Shown here one piece after another: positions 12,301-27,300 of a stretch of 64,000 nucleotides of DNA (positions are counted from its first letter, which is position 1; each line of letters opens with the position of its first letter). The DNA lies in NCBI GenBank assembly GCA_964017125.1, contig OZ024903.1, positions 84,764,300-84,828,299 of the forward strand, given 5' to 3'. A program made the translations under genes and the position numbers. Below the pieces are notes generated by a model. It searched no databases. It saw only the letters and a program-made list of their open reading frames with translations, and had not been told where the DNA came from. The DNA comes from Flabesymbios commensalis. Lineage: Eukaryota > Annelida > Polychaeta > Terebellida > Flabelligeridae.

Positions 12301-15300
12301 CTGCTTGGCAAAGCCAAAATACAATAACTGCTTACATGTGAGGCAGGCAGTTGCTGTCTTTGGCTTTCATACGGCAGCACTGTGGTTTCGATAATAATAG
12401 ACGTATTGCAATAGGATATGCGTGCTCACAATCTAAATATAAAAGTCGTCTTTTTTTCACAATACATATTGTACATTCACTCAACAAACACAAAACGTCC
12501 AAACATTGCCTGTTTAATGCTGGACCAGCGTCGCAGACGGTTGAACAACATTAAGCAAACGTTGATTCAAAGTCTTAGCTCTAGCTTTATTTTACCCTTC
12601 AGCAACCCTTTCAACCCGCACGATGCATCAAAGCATCATCTTGCCATCTCTGGAGAATGACTTAAATTCCTAAACCGAGGGGATTAAGAACGAAAATTCC
12701 ATTGAACTGTTTAATAAACAATATTTTTTTTATTTGCCACACCCAAGTTATCTTCATCCACTAAAAAGTCGAAAATTGCGATATGGAAATTAACGGATTG
12801 TAATGGATAAAGATTACAGGCCAAAGGATTTTTTCAATTTGAATCTTTGTTAGCTATTTCTGCTTTATTTGAATACCTATGTTATGGGTCTACGGCCATT
12901 ATCGGAGATCGACTTTAAAAGGTCACAATCTGACGTCTATAGACAGACGATCTGACGTCTAATAATGTCGATCCCCGCGCTGTAAGGTTTAACCTAGAAT
13001 CGTTGAGCATCTCGTGTTTTCTGGGCGGTCATTGGTCTATTTTCATTCCTATCCTGTTCGTCCGTCTTCCTGTTTGTTGGGTTATTGTAAGCGAGATTGA
13101 CGAGCGATTTTTATATCGTTTGTAAGTTTTTGCCTGCGAACCCCTACCGACCATCCGGGTGAGTTTGAAAATGAAGTAACTGTTGATATTCCTCTAACAA
13201 TTAAGTAGCGTATTCGGCATAAGGCATATTCCCGTCTCTGATGAGCTATTATATATATTCTCAAACGATTTATTCTTCGTGAAGATATCTTTCATATAAA
13301 ATTTCTAATAATTTATTTATAATAAAAACAGTAATTACTAAACTAATACAATTTGTTAACAATTTGTGAAAGATTACGTGTAAATTGTCACTAATACCTC
13401 ATTTGACAGATATCTCTGACTTTTATTTCAAAGAATATATGTTTATTATATACCGTGTATGTTAAGGAGCTTTAGTTTACATTACCACGTCTCTGGTTGA
13501 GTCTAGTATTTTTTTAAGAATGAATATTCTCTTAAGATTATATTGATAATGAGGACGTTTCAGTATTTTATTTTCACAGTAGTAGAACCGTAATGTTTAA
13601 CCACTTGAAGTTGTGGGTCGCGGCAGCGAGACACAACTTCAAGTGGGTGATAATTACGGCTCCCTAGAAGATACGCTACTGTGAAATACTGAAACGTAAT
13701 TTCTTATGTATATTTTAATGGAATATTCATGATAAGAGAAATGTCTTGCATTGTATTACAGTTTATCCAAAGAGCCTTTCTGTAAGGTTATCTGGCTATA
13801 CTGAGTCACTAATCAGAAAGTACTCATTTATTGGCCTGACTAAAACGATCGATCAATGGAAAACTAAAATTAATAATTAGTTCAGTTAAGTTAAACCTAA
13901 GGCTGGATATCCGTCAATATCGATATTCCAAAGCTCCCTGGTATAAAATATCGATATATCAATATTCCTAAGCCCCCTGGAATAAAACACATGCAGCCTG
14001 TCATAGTTTTATTACCATTTATGATTGCTGATAATGAAAAATTGAAAAATAGTGCTGGCAAATTAGCTGTCGAGGAAACCCGACGTAACATGTACACTAC
14101 TGTGCCTGGGAAAATTAACTGCCTGTGTCAATTTATATTGTCTGATTCTAGAACGGTTTTTTTATTACATACCGGTAGCTATGAGCTTACAATGCCCGGT
14201 ATAAATCTATAATTCTGTCTAGCACAAATAAACAGCAGTAACTGATTACTCTACAAATAAGCAGTTACTGCTGTTTTGCCTTGGCATTGCACTTTGCACG
14301 GCATAATTGTATTGCCCCTATGACTTAGTAAACAATATTTTAATGGGGTTTTTTCATTGTCAATTCAAGTCCAATCTTCCAGAACACGACATCTTTGCAC
14401 TGTGTGATCGTGCAGGGTACACACATTTGGATACAATACGGATTATGACCTTTTTCGCTCCACAAGGGACATGCATGACTGCCCAGCAAACACAAAATAT
14501 TTGTATAACCTTTATACAACGTCGGCCCAACGTCTTCGACGTTGGTCCAACATTGTATAAATGTTATACAAATGTTTTGTGTTTACTGTGATGTTCTAAT
14601 TTTGATTATTCGGGTTTCTCATAGGGGTTCAGGTCACGCCATGTCACGTGACGCGTCCCAGCAAACATGAGGCGTTGAACCAATGCTGTTTGACTGTTGG
14701 GCCGGAGTCACAGGCGGTGAGCCAACATTCAAGCAACATTGAATCGTCCAGATAGGTGTGAATGTATCGTGTTTGCTGTGGGTTTCACCTCGTAATTCTG
14801 AACAAACGTAACAAAGTAAAAAAACAGGATACGTTCATCCAATGTTTCTCTAATGCTGATACAACATCATACACGTTAGCCCAATATTAAAAAAGCTTCG
14901 GGTTAACATCGCAGACTCTGGCTCACCATAAAACTAACGTTGGATCAGCTTCCCTTGTTGGGAAAACATAATTACTTTTCCAATGTGAATGTCGTCACCT
15001 TGGTATTAAATGTTCACATGCGACCCTTTGATACCAAGAACGATGTTACCATTTGACCACAAGTTCTTTTAAGTTATTTATAAAGTGTTTTAGCGATCAA
15101 ATGTTTGGTTAATTAGCGATTATCACCAATTTTGCTTTGAACTTTTTCAAATATAAGTGATTTTCAAGTGAGTGAAAATTTAATTATTGAAGCAGTAACA
15201 TCATGAACATGCTTTGGTGGTGATAATAACATGCTTAACGATGATCATATCATCGCACTGTTTATCGTGCATTATCATTTACATATAGAAATTTTACAAA

Positions 15301-18300
15301 TACATAAACAAATAGTTGGGTCGAATATATTCAAATTGATGTAATTTTACTGTTCCTCAAACCCCAATTGTCGATTTACATCAGTGATGTGTGTAGTCTT
15401 TGATGTTTTCTGGTTAATGTTGATTATAGCTTTACTACTTATGTGTCGCACTTAATGTTCTATAATAATGTGAGCGAAATGAGATTATTGCATGCTTCGT
15501 GGCTAGAGCAGCCTGTAACATCCTGGCTTTGTTTGGCTTCGTGTAATGATAATACGACAGGTACGTCTCGACAAAGTACAGCGATACTTCACTTACACAA
15601 TCAATATACTAATGTGCCATCTGGTGAATGCTGTAGACCTGTATTGCAGCGTTCATGACAGTGCCACCTGGTGATTATATTCATATATATCAGCCAGTTT
15701 TATTGAGTGACATATACATAGGTTATGTTCATCCCCGGGCGACGGCATACACTGCAAATAGTTCAGCCATATTGCTGTTAGACACATACATATACCGTTT
15801 CTAACATGTTAGAAAACACTGAAGAAGGTTAACATATTGTGATCATCAAGTAACTCAATTTTTACGATATGTCTATTTAAAAAATAATGAACATATATTT
15901 TTTCTCATTGAATCTGGAAATTGCGATAGCAATTACGGCTTTGATTGAATGAAAAATAAAAAAAAACATTCCGCAGGACACATGTCATTGAGATCATATT
16001 CTGTTCTGGGATATATTATGGCATACCAATTCTTCTTTACCTCCTGTGCACGTCAAGTGATGTGACTGCTTAATTCTGATGGCACATATCGCGACCACCA
16101 TATCAAACACAAGACGTTGGCCCAATGTTGGGCCAGCGGCACAGTAATTGGCCCAACGCCTATCCAACATTGTTTGTATGTATCTTGTCTGGTGGGACTG
16201 ATTATCCTCTAAGTACTGAAGTGACACTCTGATATTCTAAATTATATACCAAGCAATGTGATGGTGATTATAGATGTTATGTTCTTAATTTCAACCCTTG
16301 CGGCGACTTTTAATGTCAGAATCTGAGATCGAAAGTCACTCACGGTCATAGAATAGGTATTTAACTTAATCGGATAGAGCCAACTGAGGCATGCATGATG
16401 TGTTCAAAGTGTCCATTAAAATTGATCAAGATATTTCAGCACTATAATTATTGAGTGTTCAAAAGCTGACATTTAATATGCTACTAAAAAGTAAAAAAAC
16501 ACGAATATAATCGATACCGGCCGTTAAACTTAAAAGGTTAAAGACGAACTCGCTAGATTCTCGTGCACAACATTATGCGGCTTTGTGCTTTGTCAGAAAC
16601 CGCTTGTGCGCTGACTTATTCTCATTTTATATCATCGCTTAACTAATTAAAGCTCGTATCTGTCACTTTACAATATTACATTTCAATTTAAAAAAATGAC
16701 ATTATCTTTCCCAAGAAAAAACGAATATTATAATTATGACCCGATGTTGGCTAGAATGTTTGACCAGCATCACAGACTGGTCAAACATCAAAACAACTTA
16801 ATGATCCTAATGCTTTTTCCAAAACAATTGAGTGGTCAATACCAATCTATTGTTTTGAATTCTCGCGAAATCGTGTATGGCGCTAATCTAAACTTAGTGC
16901 GAATACAAAACAATTGATTGCTAATTTGTATAAATCTAGTTCAAATATGGATTTTTTTTTTCAGCTGTTGTGAGTTTACCAATTAATTGGTAAATTGAAT
17001 ACTTCTTGTTTTACTTTCATTTATCCTATGATCATTGTTTTCCAATGGAAGGACTTAGGTCTAAAAAATATGGCATATTATAGCATCTTCTACATGTGAA
17101 TGATGTTTTTGCAGTTGACCAACCAACATTTTTTCAGCTGCTGCTTATACATTTTAACCTGGGATTAATCAGAGTATTTCTCGGTCTATTTCGTGACGTG
17201 TATGTAGTTTCTCCACTCACAGACGGCCATGAGTCACATACACGCTGCATTTCTAACTGGTTATCTATTCATAAAATAAATGTCGAGAATAACCAGAACG
17301 TGACGTACAACAACCGTATTTATACAAAATCTCAGTGAATCATGTTCGGAAAATCTAGTCTCGTCTTCGCCCTTTGACCCTTGTTGCAATGTACCCTAGA
17401 CTTGCGTTGAAGCGCGTGGATCGTATTTAGACGTCAGAATCTGACGTCTGAAGACGGTCACAGCACTGAAAGAATTACAAATTTATAATGACCGTAGTTC
17501 CATGACATAGGTATTCAAATGAATCGGAAAGATAAGCCATTTATGATGATTATAAATTGAAAAAACCCTTTGGTCTCCATGATCTATACAAAAATGTGTC
17601 AGCTTTGTGAGGGTTAAAGCTTACAGCGCGGGGATCGACTAAAGTCGTCAGAATCTGACGTCTGTAGACGTCAGATTCTGACGACTAGAGTCGATTCCCG
17701 CGCTGTAAGAGTAAACTTATTGATAGTGGCCGCAGACTTATAACATAGGTATTCAAATGAATCAGAAAGAGCTAACTAAGACATTTATGATGATTTCAAA
17801 ATGAAAAAAACCCTTCTGTCTTCATGGTTTATACAAAAATAATTCAGCGCTTCAAGGGTTAAAGTGAAAAAAATGTCACTGAAATTAATGAAATGGGTAA
17901 TGTTTGAGCAAATAAAAAAAAGATGCCCAATTTTCATAAGTAGAAATATTTTGAAGCTAGAATTTAGGCTACGTCAGGGTTTCAACCCTTGTTCTGCTAG
18001 GCCATTATATGAACGGGTTCAAACATTATCTAGGTCAATAGAAGAAGTCATTAAATATGATCAAATAGTTGTTGGTAAATGCTTAGTTAATACAATAATT
18101 CAATATGTTCATAAGAAGTAATATTATTTTTCATTCATTTGGGGGCGGGGCCCTAGGGTAGTGGTTAGCACCGCTGCCGTTCACGCCAGAGTTCGGGGTT
18201 CGGTTCCCGGTCTCGGCGGTTTGAAAGAAACAAAAATGTTACTTCCCCATCCACGTGTGAAAGTCAATATTGTGGGGAGCCACCGTGACGGAGAGGTAGC

Positions 18301-21300
18301 GTGCTCGGCCTCAGACCGCCAGGGCTCGAATTTCGAATCCTGTGTCTGGAGGACAGTGTCATCTCACCATCCCCAGGAGGTTCTCCTGGCCCAGTTTAGC
18401 CTATATGTGCACAAAGGTGGCCTAAAGCCCGATTCATTTCATTCATTTGGAGCTGGTAATTGCATGATAAACACTCATAAACAATTCACTAGCACAAGGA
18501 TTGAAATGAAAAATAGAAAAAAACAATTTAGCGGCACAAGGGTTAACCCTTTAAACCATCACGATGCCTCAAAGCAGCTTTTACCCATGAAAGCTGACAT
18601 AATTCCCTACACATAAGGGGTTTAGTAAAACATTATTGTCATGAAACTGTTTTACCAATATGAAGCAATTTTAATGTCACCTATTCCAAGTTATCTTTAA
18701 ATTGAATAGCTTAGTGATCTATGGGTTAACGGGTGTAGTGGCAAAAGCTGATCTCAAATTACGAATATCATTAATTTTGTTTTATCGACTTGAGAATTGT
18801 GGATCGCGCTGCGAGAGTCACAGCGGTAGAGAGTCACAACTTCAACTGGGTAGAAAAATAAATTATATAGGCCTAGCTCAGCGTTTTAAGGGTTAATTTG
18901 ATGTGAACAAATCAATTTTTAATAGCGTATCTTATAACCCGCTGTCAATTCTATATTTAAAATGAACGTGTATTTTCGTAATGACGCTTGTCTGAGTATT
19001 ATAATATCTCTGACATACGGATGATACACGGATGATAATTAAACTATTTATCCACCAAGTTATTTAATTGAATTTTTCCACTATTAAGGTTGTCTCGCCA
19101 CCGTAACCCGCTACTTCAAGATGGCAAAAAATATTAATAATATGTGTTGAATTCGAGACCAAGAATTTGAAATAATAGTTGATTAAAAGACACATATATG
19201 TTGACATTTATTGGAATGACGTATATATAGTATCTATGTCACTGATATGACACACACGGCATATATATTAAGATCCCCCTCCGCCGAAATCCTGCTGGCA
19301 TGATTCATCGCATACCAGGATCACGATTTCTTGGTGACTTTTATTTTAGAGACAAATTTACACTCTCGAGTAATTTTGATATTTCTTAGCCATTTAAGCA
19401 CCCACGTCGCATTTAAATACGCACCATAGGTAAGCGTATGAATAAAATTATTTACATAAGATGATAAGACACTATCCTGGGCTAAAAAAAACTAATGGTC
19501 AGTGGTTTTTTTTCCGTTGGAAATAGGAAAATATTATCAATCTAAATCATGATTGTTTCTAGGCTGGGCTTCAAATCACTGTATTAACACTCCCTTATGA
19601 CGTCACACAGTGGATGCAGCTGCCCAACAGGCACAAAACGTCCGCCCAATATTTGGCTAGTGATGGCCAACCGTCTTCGACGTTGACCTAACGTCTTTTG
19701 TTTGCTGGATGCCGTCCGTGGCGATCATTCAGGCTGCGCTATCGCGCGCTGGTGACTTTCTGGTCCCCAGTCATCTAGACTATAATTGCGGTAATCCTTG
19801 GAACTGCCAGGCCCATATACATATAGTTTTCAAGCAAGTTTGAAACAAAATAAAATACCATAAAAATTATGTGGTAGATTCTGTGGTAGATTAAGTTAAT
19901 CAAATAATTTTAAGAGACGTCTGCTTTTCATAGTCTTCATTTGAAGCTGGAAATTGCGTCACCAATTCTTGCTTCAAATAAGCTGGGAATGCAACTGATA
20001 TTTCAGCAGCACAAGGGTTAACCGTATTTTACTACCAGCCAAGAAATACTCTCGGGAGTGGATTTTGTTCTTAATCAGCAAGAATTGATAAAATCAGTCG
20101 TTGTGGGACGCGATAACTGGACACAACTTAAAGTGGGTAAAAATGTGAAAAAATATTTAGGTTTTCGCTTTTTGTTGAAAAAATGATATCAATAACCTCG
20201 TTCGCCTGCCCTGTCTAGATGCCAGTGTTCCCAGTAATCCAACATTATGTGGACCCACATTTAGCATTCAATGTCTCGTTTTTGTTGTGTTAGTGTCAGC
20301 ATTGATCCAACGTTGGCGCAGTTTTTTCCAGGTCCGTACTGGAATATCGTGATCATTGTAGTTGTAGTGCATAAACCTCTTCAGGTGAAAAATAACGGTT
20401 GCGAAGATCATTAATTGATTTCATTTTTTTGTCAGAATAGTTGTACAATAATAAGTAACTCGAAATGTAGTCAGAAAATGTGAATTTATTAAAATTTAAT
20501 TTAATGTCATCGAGACATAACCTTGAATGAACATTCTAAGGAATAACAATTTACCACTTGTGGGTAAAAGTCCCACTGTAGCCTGGAAGCTGGCAAGTCT
20601 TCAAACGTTTTTGACAAAAAAAGATAAGTAACTGCCGGTAGTAGCCCAGTGTGAGAGACCTTGAAAGTCAATGGTGTTTCTGTTTCATTGTGTTCATTAG
20701 TTGGGTGTGAAGCGAGGGCGAGCGATAGCAGATGCGATCATCCGATCTCCGGTATATACCTAGTCAGACAAAGGTGTGGCTTCACACTCCATTATAATAG
20801 GTAAAACACTGTAAAGGCCCTATTTTTCACGAGGTTTTTATTTTCGCGCGAAAAAAAAGATAAATCAGGATAAACATAAGTTATTTCTGAAAATTAGAAC
20901 ATCAGTTCTGTTCGCTGGATTTATTTTACACCTGTGTATATACAATTGTCATCATTTCCGTTTGCTGCACGACTCTTGTTTTGCGCTGCTGTTGTTGTCA
21001 GTGCTGCAGAGGCGACATATTCTTCTGGTGTGGAAACCAGGCGGCTGAACGGAATAGACATGCAGCACGCCTTTCCTGCCAGCTTGCCTGTCTGCCTGCC
21101 TAGCTGCCTGGCTGGACACAGTGCTACAGATGACGGGCTGGGGGCTTAGCTCGCGGATGCTGCGTCAGATTAGGCCCACGGGATACTTTACCCAGTTTTT
21201 CTGGCGGGCAGGACGTTATGGAAGCATCCCGTATTGAGAATCGCACCTGGTTGTGATGTAGGAGGGTTGAAGTTGAGCTGTGCCTCTGTACTGCCGTGTG

Positions 21301-24300
21301 GGCTCTGTGATCCAGGACTTAGTCATCCTGCTGGGCGTCCGTGGATGCTACAGGTGGCATCTTCTGCTGGTATATATACTAGTGGTGCGTGTGTTAGTGT
21401 CAGCGGCATGCACGCCTGTCACACACCAGTGTAATTCATACATACAGAGTCCCGTACCGGACCACCGAGAGAACGACCGCAGCATCAACCAACTGGTCAG
21501 ATATACTCTAAATAAGCAGACAAACAAGTACACCTGAGTACATGAGACGTTGAACCAATGTTTGATTGATGTTGGCCCAGCGTCGCAGACGCTAGGCCAA
21601 CATTAACCAAACATTGGTTCAACGTCTCGTGTTTACTTCGATGCACTCCAGCAAGCACCAGGAGCTGATCCAATGCTGTGTTGGTGTTGGGCCAACGTCG
21701 CACAGGGTTGAACAACACAAGGCAACATTGGATCAACGTCTCGATTATTGGGACATCGCCTGCATCCCAGCAAATTCGAGTCGTTGATCCAATGCTGGAT
21801 TGATGTTGGGCCAGCGTCGCAACATCAATACATCATTGGATCAGCGTCTCTTGTTTGTTGGGAGCAAACACGGACGTTGATCCAATGTTGGTTTGATGTT
21901 TGTCCAGCGTCGCAGACGTTGGCATAGCATGCGAACAACGCTGTTCAGCGTCTCGTGTTACCTGTGTATGTTTAGCTTGTCCGGGGATTCCAGTGGTAGA
22001 TACCACTAAATTAATCCCCAGGCAAATTATACGTGAATATTCATAATCTATACGAAACCATGAGTGCTATAAGTAGTGATACTAGCTATATTTCTGTTTG
22101 TTGTTAATTTTAGATTTATAGTTTTGATATTTCACATATAAGCATTGACACACAAATAATTAAGAGTAATCGTGCATTTTAAGTACTGTTTGCTTACATG
22201 TAGAGGCGAGGTAGCTATGATTTCACTTATACATTGACCCCTAACAGCCAGAGTGTCTTATGTACTCTCACGACACTCTGGCTGCTAGATGTTGACATAT
22301 AAACACTAGTTTTGATTTGATTTAGACTTAAGATGTTTAGTGGTAGAGAAGTGGACATTAATTTAACATTATGCGGTTGCACCCTTTACCTTTGCTTTAT
22401 TTAGTGAGTAGCGTGTTTGATTTATCACTATTCCCTTAAGCATTCATGTATAGGTTACAGACACAGCTCCCTGGAGCTAAAGGGACTTTGACAGGCGGTC
22501 GTTTCGCGGGGACATACTTATATATTTGATTGTAAACATATTTACGACCCCTGCTGTCCATTACGCATCGCTTTATCCAACGTTATTGCTATATCGCTGA
22601 CAACGATCTTCTTACCAACCTGCTTAATTGACGCAAATTCCAGCTTCAAATGACAAAACATATTTCTATATGTGTAGGCCTATGAAAATTGACATCTTCT
22701 AAGTTGAATTATTTGATGTTTTGAACGGTATTTTACAAAGTGTTTATACGGGCCTGGCATGGCAAGTATTAGACCATGGATCATTAGTTACAGTGTTCTT
22801 AAATGACCCTTGCTTGGTGTCGGCCACTTTATTTCTGGTCGTCTTCTGAGTGAACCAAGTCCTGGGCATAATCCGTTTTTACTATAATTATGTGATGTCT
22901 CATGCCCCAGCTACTAAGAGTGGTAGTTACACCTTGCCTTCATTCAGTAACCCAGTAAACACTAAACATTTGTATAACATTTATACAACGTCGGCCCAAC
23001 GTCTTCGACGTTGTTTCAACATTGTGTAAATACTACACAAATGTTCTGTGTGTACTGGGAAGATGACGCCACCATGACGGCGGTCCAGTGCAAACACTTG
23101 CTGGAGTGAGCACGTCTCCACGTGTAGCAATTCCCGTATCCTAATCTCTGGCATGTACACGAACTGTTGGCTGAATGCTGGGCCATCGTTGTAGACTCCG
23201 TGTTTACTGGAGTGAACTTCAAATAGTTCATGGGGGTGGGCAGTGTGTCCCTAAAATACCTCTTCAAATAATAGGAAAATAGTAGGGCATTCTATCAGCG
23301 TCCGGTTTCAATAAGTCACATAATTACCCCTGGGTGAGGGCGGACTAGATGGTACGTGGGTAGGAGCTAGGAGCTTTACCCACGGAGCAAACTTTTTTCT
23401 TGACTTTTTCGCAAATACGGTAAGCAAACTGACAAGATTATATTTCCGACATGGTTATCAATCCCCCCCACCACCACCAGATATTATCCGGTGCTCCTCT
23501 CACAGTAATTAGGCTCTCCTGTGCAGCTCTAGTCCAGTAAGTACGCACGTAAAGTAAGGCTCATTAGAAGTATACACCAGTGGCATTCAAATGATTCATA
23601 GTGTTTCACTTTCCGCTTAGTCAAGTCCGCAGTATGCGGTGACGCTGGTTATATAATAAGAATGTTAATGTACTACTATATGTCCTGACTAGGGATACTT
23701 CCATGTTATTTTCATCCTCACAAAGTTGCTGCGATTCACAACATTTTGCGTTTGACAATGAGATGCATTCAGTGAATAAATTTCATATCGCATGTTTATA
23801 ATCAGCCTATAATACTAGATTTTTTGAGGGTGGATTTTATCGCAACCCCCGTAATGTGTACTGAAGTGTATCCCAGTTATTTGACCCTTCCGTGGGCCAA
23901 CGCCTTAGATGATGGACCAACTTTGAACCAGTGCCAAGCAGTGTACCGTACTATGCATGCATTTATGCTAGCGTGCAATGGCAAAGAGCACTAACTGATT
24001 ACTTATTCAAGTAAGCAGTTACTGCCATTTGCCTCTACACGGCTGGATAGCTGTCATACAAAGCAAACAAACTGCTTATGTTTCAAGTGTGCAGTTACTG
24101 CTATTCGCCTTTGCATGGTAGTGAAGCTGCCTACATGTATGACGGCATGAGAAGGTGACTTGACAGAGATAATGGGTCCACCGGGTCTGTCACCTCAGTA
24201 TCTTTCAGTATCACATGAGTATCACTGCAAGAGGATACTGACAGGTGTTCGTTTTAAAGTACAGCAGGAGTCTGGGAGGAACTGGGCCGTGAATCGCCTG

Positions 24301-27300
24301 TCATATATTAATAAGTCTGTGTTGTTTTGGCTGCGCCGCTGAGGGGTGGGGCTGTATATCTGCCGCCCGTGTGTACCGGTGCTAGTTTGGCTGCCTGACC
24401 TTGAGCCTGCCTGTATATGCACAGAGCAAACAGGACACCGCTATGAGGTTCAGATTATGTTGCTGTAAAAGGACTTCATACCAATATGATTTTAAGGTCT
24501 GTAACAACTGTAAATGCTCTCAATTTTACTAGTAGAAAAAAAATTGCTTTGTATTAAAATCAGTTGTGTGATAATTTTTTTTGGCTAAACATTTTACCTC
24601 TATAAAGTTTAATGTATATGTGGTTAATAGTAATCCGAATTTTCTTTTACTAGTTACTTTAATTATTGCGTGGCAGTAAACTGCACTACTGCTGGTTCTG
24701 AAATTTGCAAAGTGACGTTATTTTGCACACACGTGACAAGATTAACTCTCTCAACTCGGGGATAGACTTTAGACGTCTAAATTAGGGCGTCTAAAGTCGA
24801 TCCCCGCACTGAAAGAGTAAAATATTTATAATGGCTGTAACATGAAAATCATGTAGACCCATAACATAGGTAATCAAATGAAGCGGAAAGAGCTAACTAA
24901 GACATTTATGATAATTTCATATTGAAAAAACCCCTTGGTCTCTTGGTTTGTATAAACTATTTCAGCGCTTTAATAAAGGGTTAAAGTAAGATACAGCGTT
25001 TAATTGAGAAGCTCGGACGTGTACTATTCTCCCCAATGTTCAATAAAGTATACCTGACTGTACCCGTATTTCAATAAATCCCTTAATATAATCTGGTTAA
25101 TTGAACCCAATATAATTATGTTTGATAACAATGATTTTGTTGCATCTAAAGATCCAAATGTAGAACTACAAGTGAAGTACATATAATGTACTATTATGTG
25201 CATACATTAACGCCGACACTTGTTATGACATTGTCACCATCGCCCCAGGCGGCCCACGAAACTGGATATACTGGTTCAATGTTGGTCCAACGTACTGTAA
25301 TACTGGCACAGTGTCGAGCCAGCTACACTTGTCTTATGCGTTTCCCAGCAAACATGAGACGTTTACGGTACCATGTGGTGTAAATGTTGGTCCACCGTCT
25401 ACGACACTGGGCCAACATTGTGTTTTGTTGGCTGGGTAATATACTGAACCACAATACTTGTAAAGACGTCTGGCTATTTTTCGGTTCTTTAATATTTGTC
25501 TACAAGTGCATCTTTAATCAGCTAGCACCTTATCCTGCTCACGTTGTATTATTTCATCCACAAAGTCCACTGCATATTCAATTGAATATTTTCTCTCATC
25601 TGATAATGCATTGATGGTACAAAATGGTACACATATTATCAGTACTATCATTTAATGGTGATACACACGTCTGTATAACAATTAGAAATACAATGCTAAT
25701 GATTGAGGACCGAATAAGGTACCAATTTGGAGCTGTACACACGTTATATCTGAATATTGCACTGTGTGGTACTTTATATTAGACGTACATTCTTTCTCTT
25801 GCCATTCCTACAGCAAGTATCACCTAAACCAAGTATTATTCAAAAAACGTTCAATTATAGAACTTAATTTTTTATTCACTTGACGGTGTGTCTCGCTACC
25901 GCGACTCAAAACTTCACCAAGTGGCTCAAATATCTCAAATATAAACTATTTGAATTAAACAAAATGCTTATCAGCAAATTTCTAATTTTCTGTTCTTATT
26001 CGAGTTTTCTTGTTTGAAAAACAAACGTAAATGTCAAAAACGGATGTATACGTGATCAGCCATTTAATGATAATATCAGCACAGTGGTATATCATGGACA
26101 TCATGTCACGTATGCTAATAATAAACTGGACAATCTTTGGTTCGTTGTTAGTACAATTCGCCGCCGCTGAACAAGCATGCATGGACATTGGATTATTTGC
26201 TTGTTCGAGTAGATATGTAGGACAAGTGGTGATGTTGTGATCAAAGTGATGATGATACAGGGTTAACCATTGTCTTTCTACGGCTCTATATGTATTCAAG
26301 CGAATTTCAAACCAATCAAAATGCGAATGAAATTGATAAAATATTTGTAGTTATTCAGGTAATCAAATTTTTCAATTTTGTTGATGTCTATTTTCCATTA
26401 TATATAAATATTTTATCATTTTATGAACTGGAAATTGCGTTAATTACTGACTGATCAGGGTTAATTTTACGTTATCAAGGGTGTAAACTTTTATTCCTTA
26501 TTTACTTGTATCATGTTGGAGATACGAGAGCACTCTACCAACCGTTATAATCTGTTACATTGCATAGCCGCAAAATTTCGATATTTTCCAGAAATAAATG
26601 TTCCCAATTTACTCACATCATATCAATAATGTATGCCTACTCCTGCAAACATTATACACTGTACACTGACCCAATGTCGTTTCAATGTTAGACCAATGTC
26701 GCAGACCATGGTCCACTATTGAAGTAACATTAGGTCAGTGCATTGTGCTTTTTAGGCTACTTGTGACCGTTACTAGTGAGTTCACTGGTGTGAATATGAC
26801 TGTAAGCTCTAAACACACTATCAATTCAACATTGGTTCCAACATCTGGTGTATGATGTAACTAACTAGGATCAGTGCCTCCTTTTCACTCAATTGACATG
26901 TAAGATAATGCAATCCCAGCAAAAAATGCTAGTTTGCCCATTATTCTTCTAAATTTTAACTAGGGTGGTTCCGGTTCTCGATATATAAGTCTATTCCATA
27001 CAAAACGAGAAGTCGATCCGTTTTTGCTAAGCTTTGGCTGCGGTGGCTTCAGATTTCCCACATAAATTGTAGATCTGCCTCCGTCCAATATGTAAATAAA
27101 TGTCCACACTATCATCACTAAATTTACATGGAGTGTCACAGGACATGCAGTCGTTTATAAAGATAGAAAAACCTCTTTTCAGCTGGTACCTTTTCGTATT
27201 GAAGTCTTCTCTGTGTCTACTGCCACTTTAGGCCTGTGTGACATCGCCAACATGGCCGCCAGACATATGGTGGACTGTGAACAGTACGAGTTTGGCATTT

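Noticed and set aside
18142-18220. A functional tRNA gene
   Set aside because: A and B boxes are present but the acceptor stem does not close, and it is part of a SINE with target duplication.
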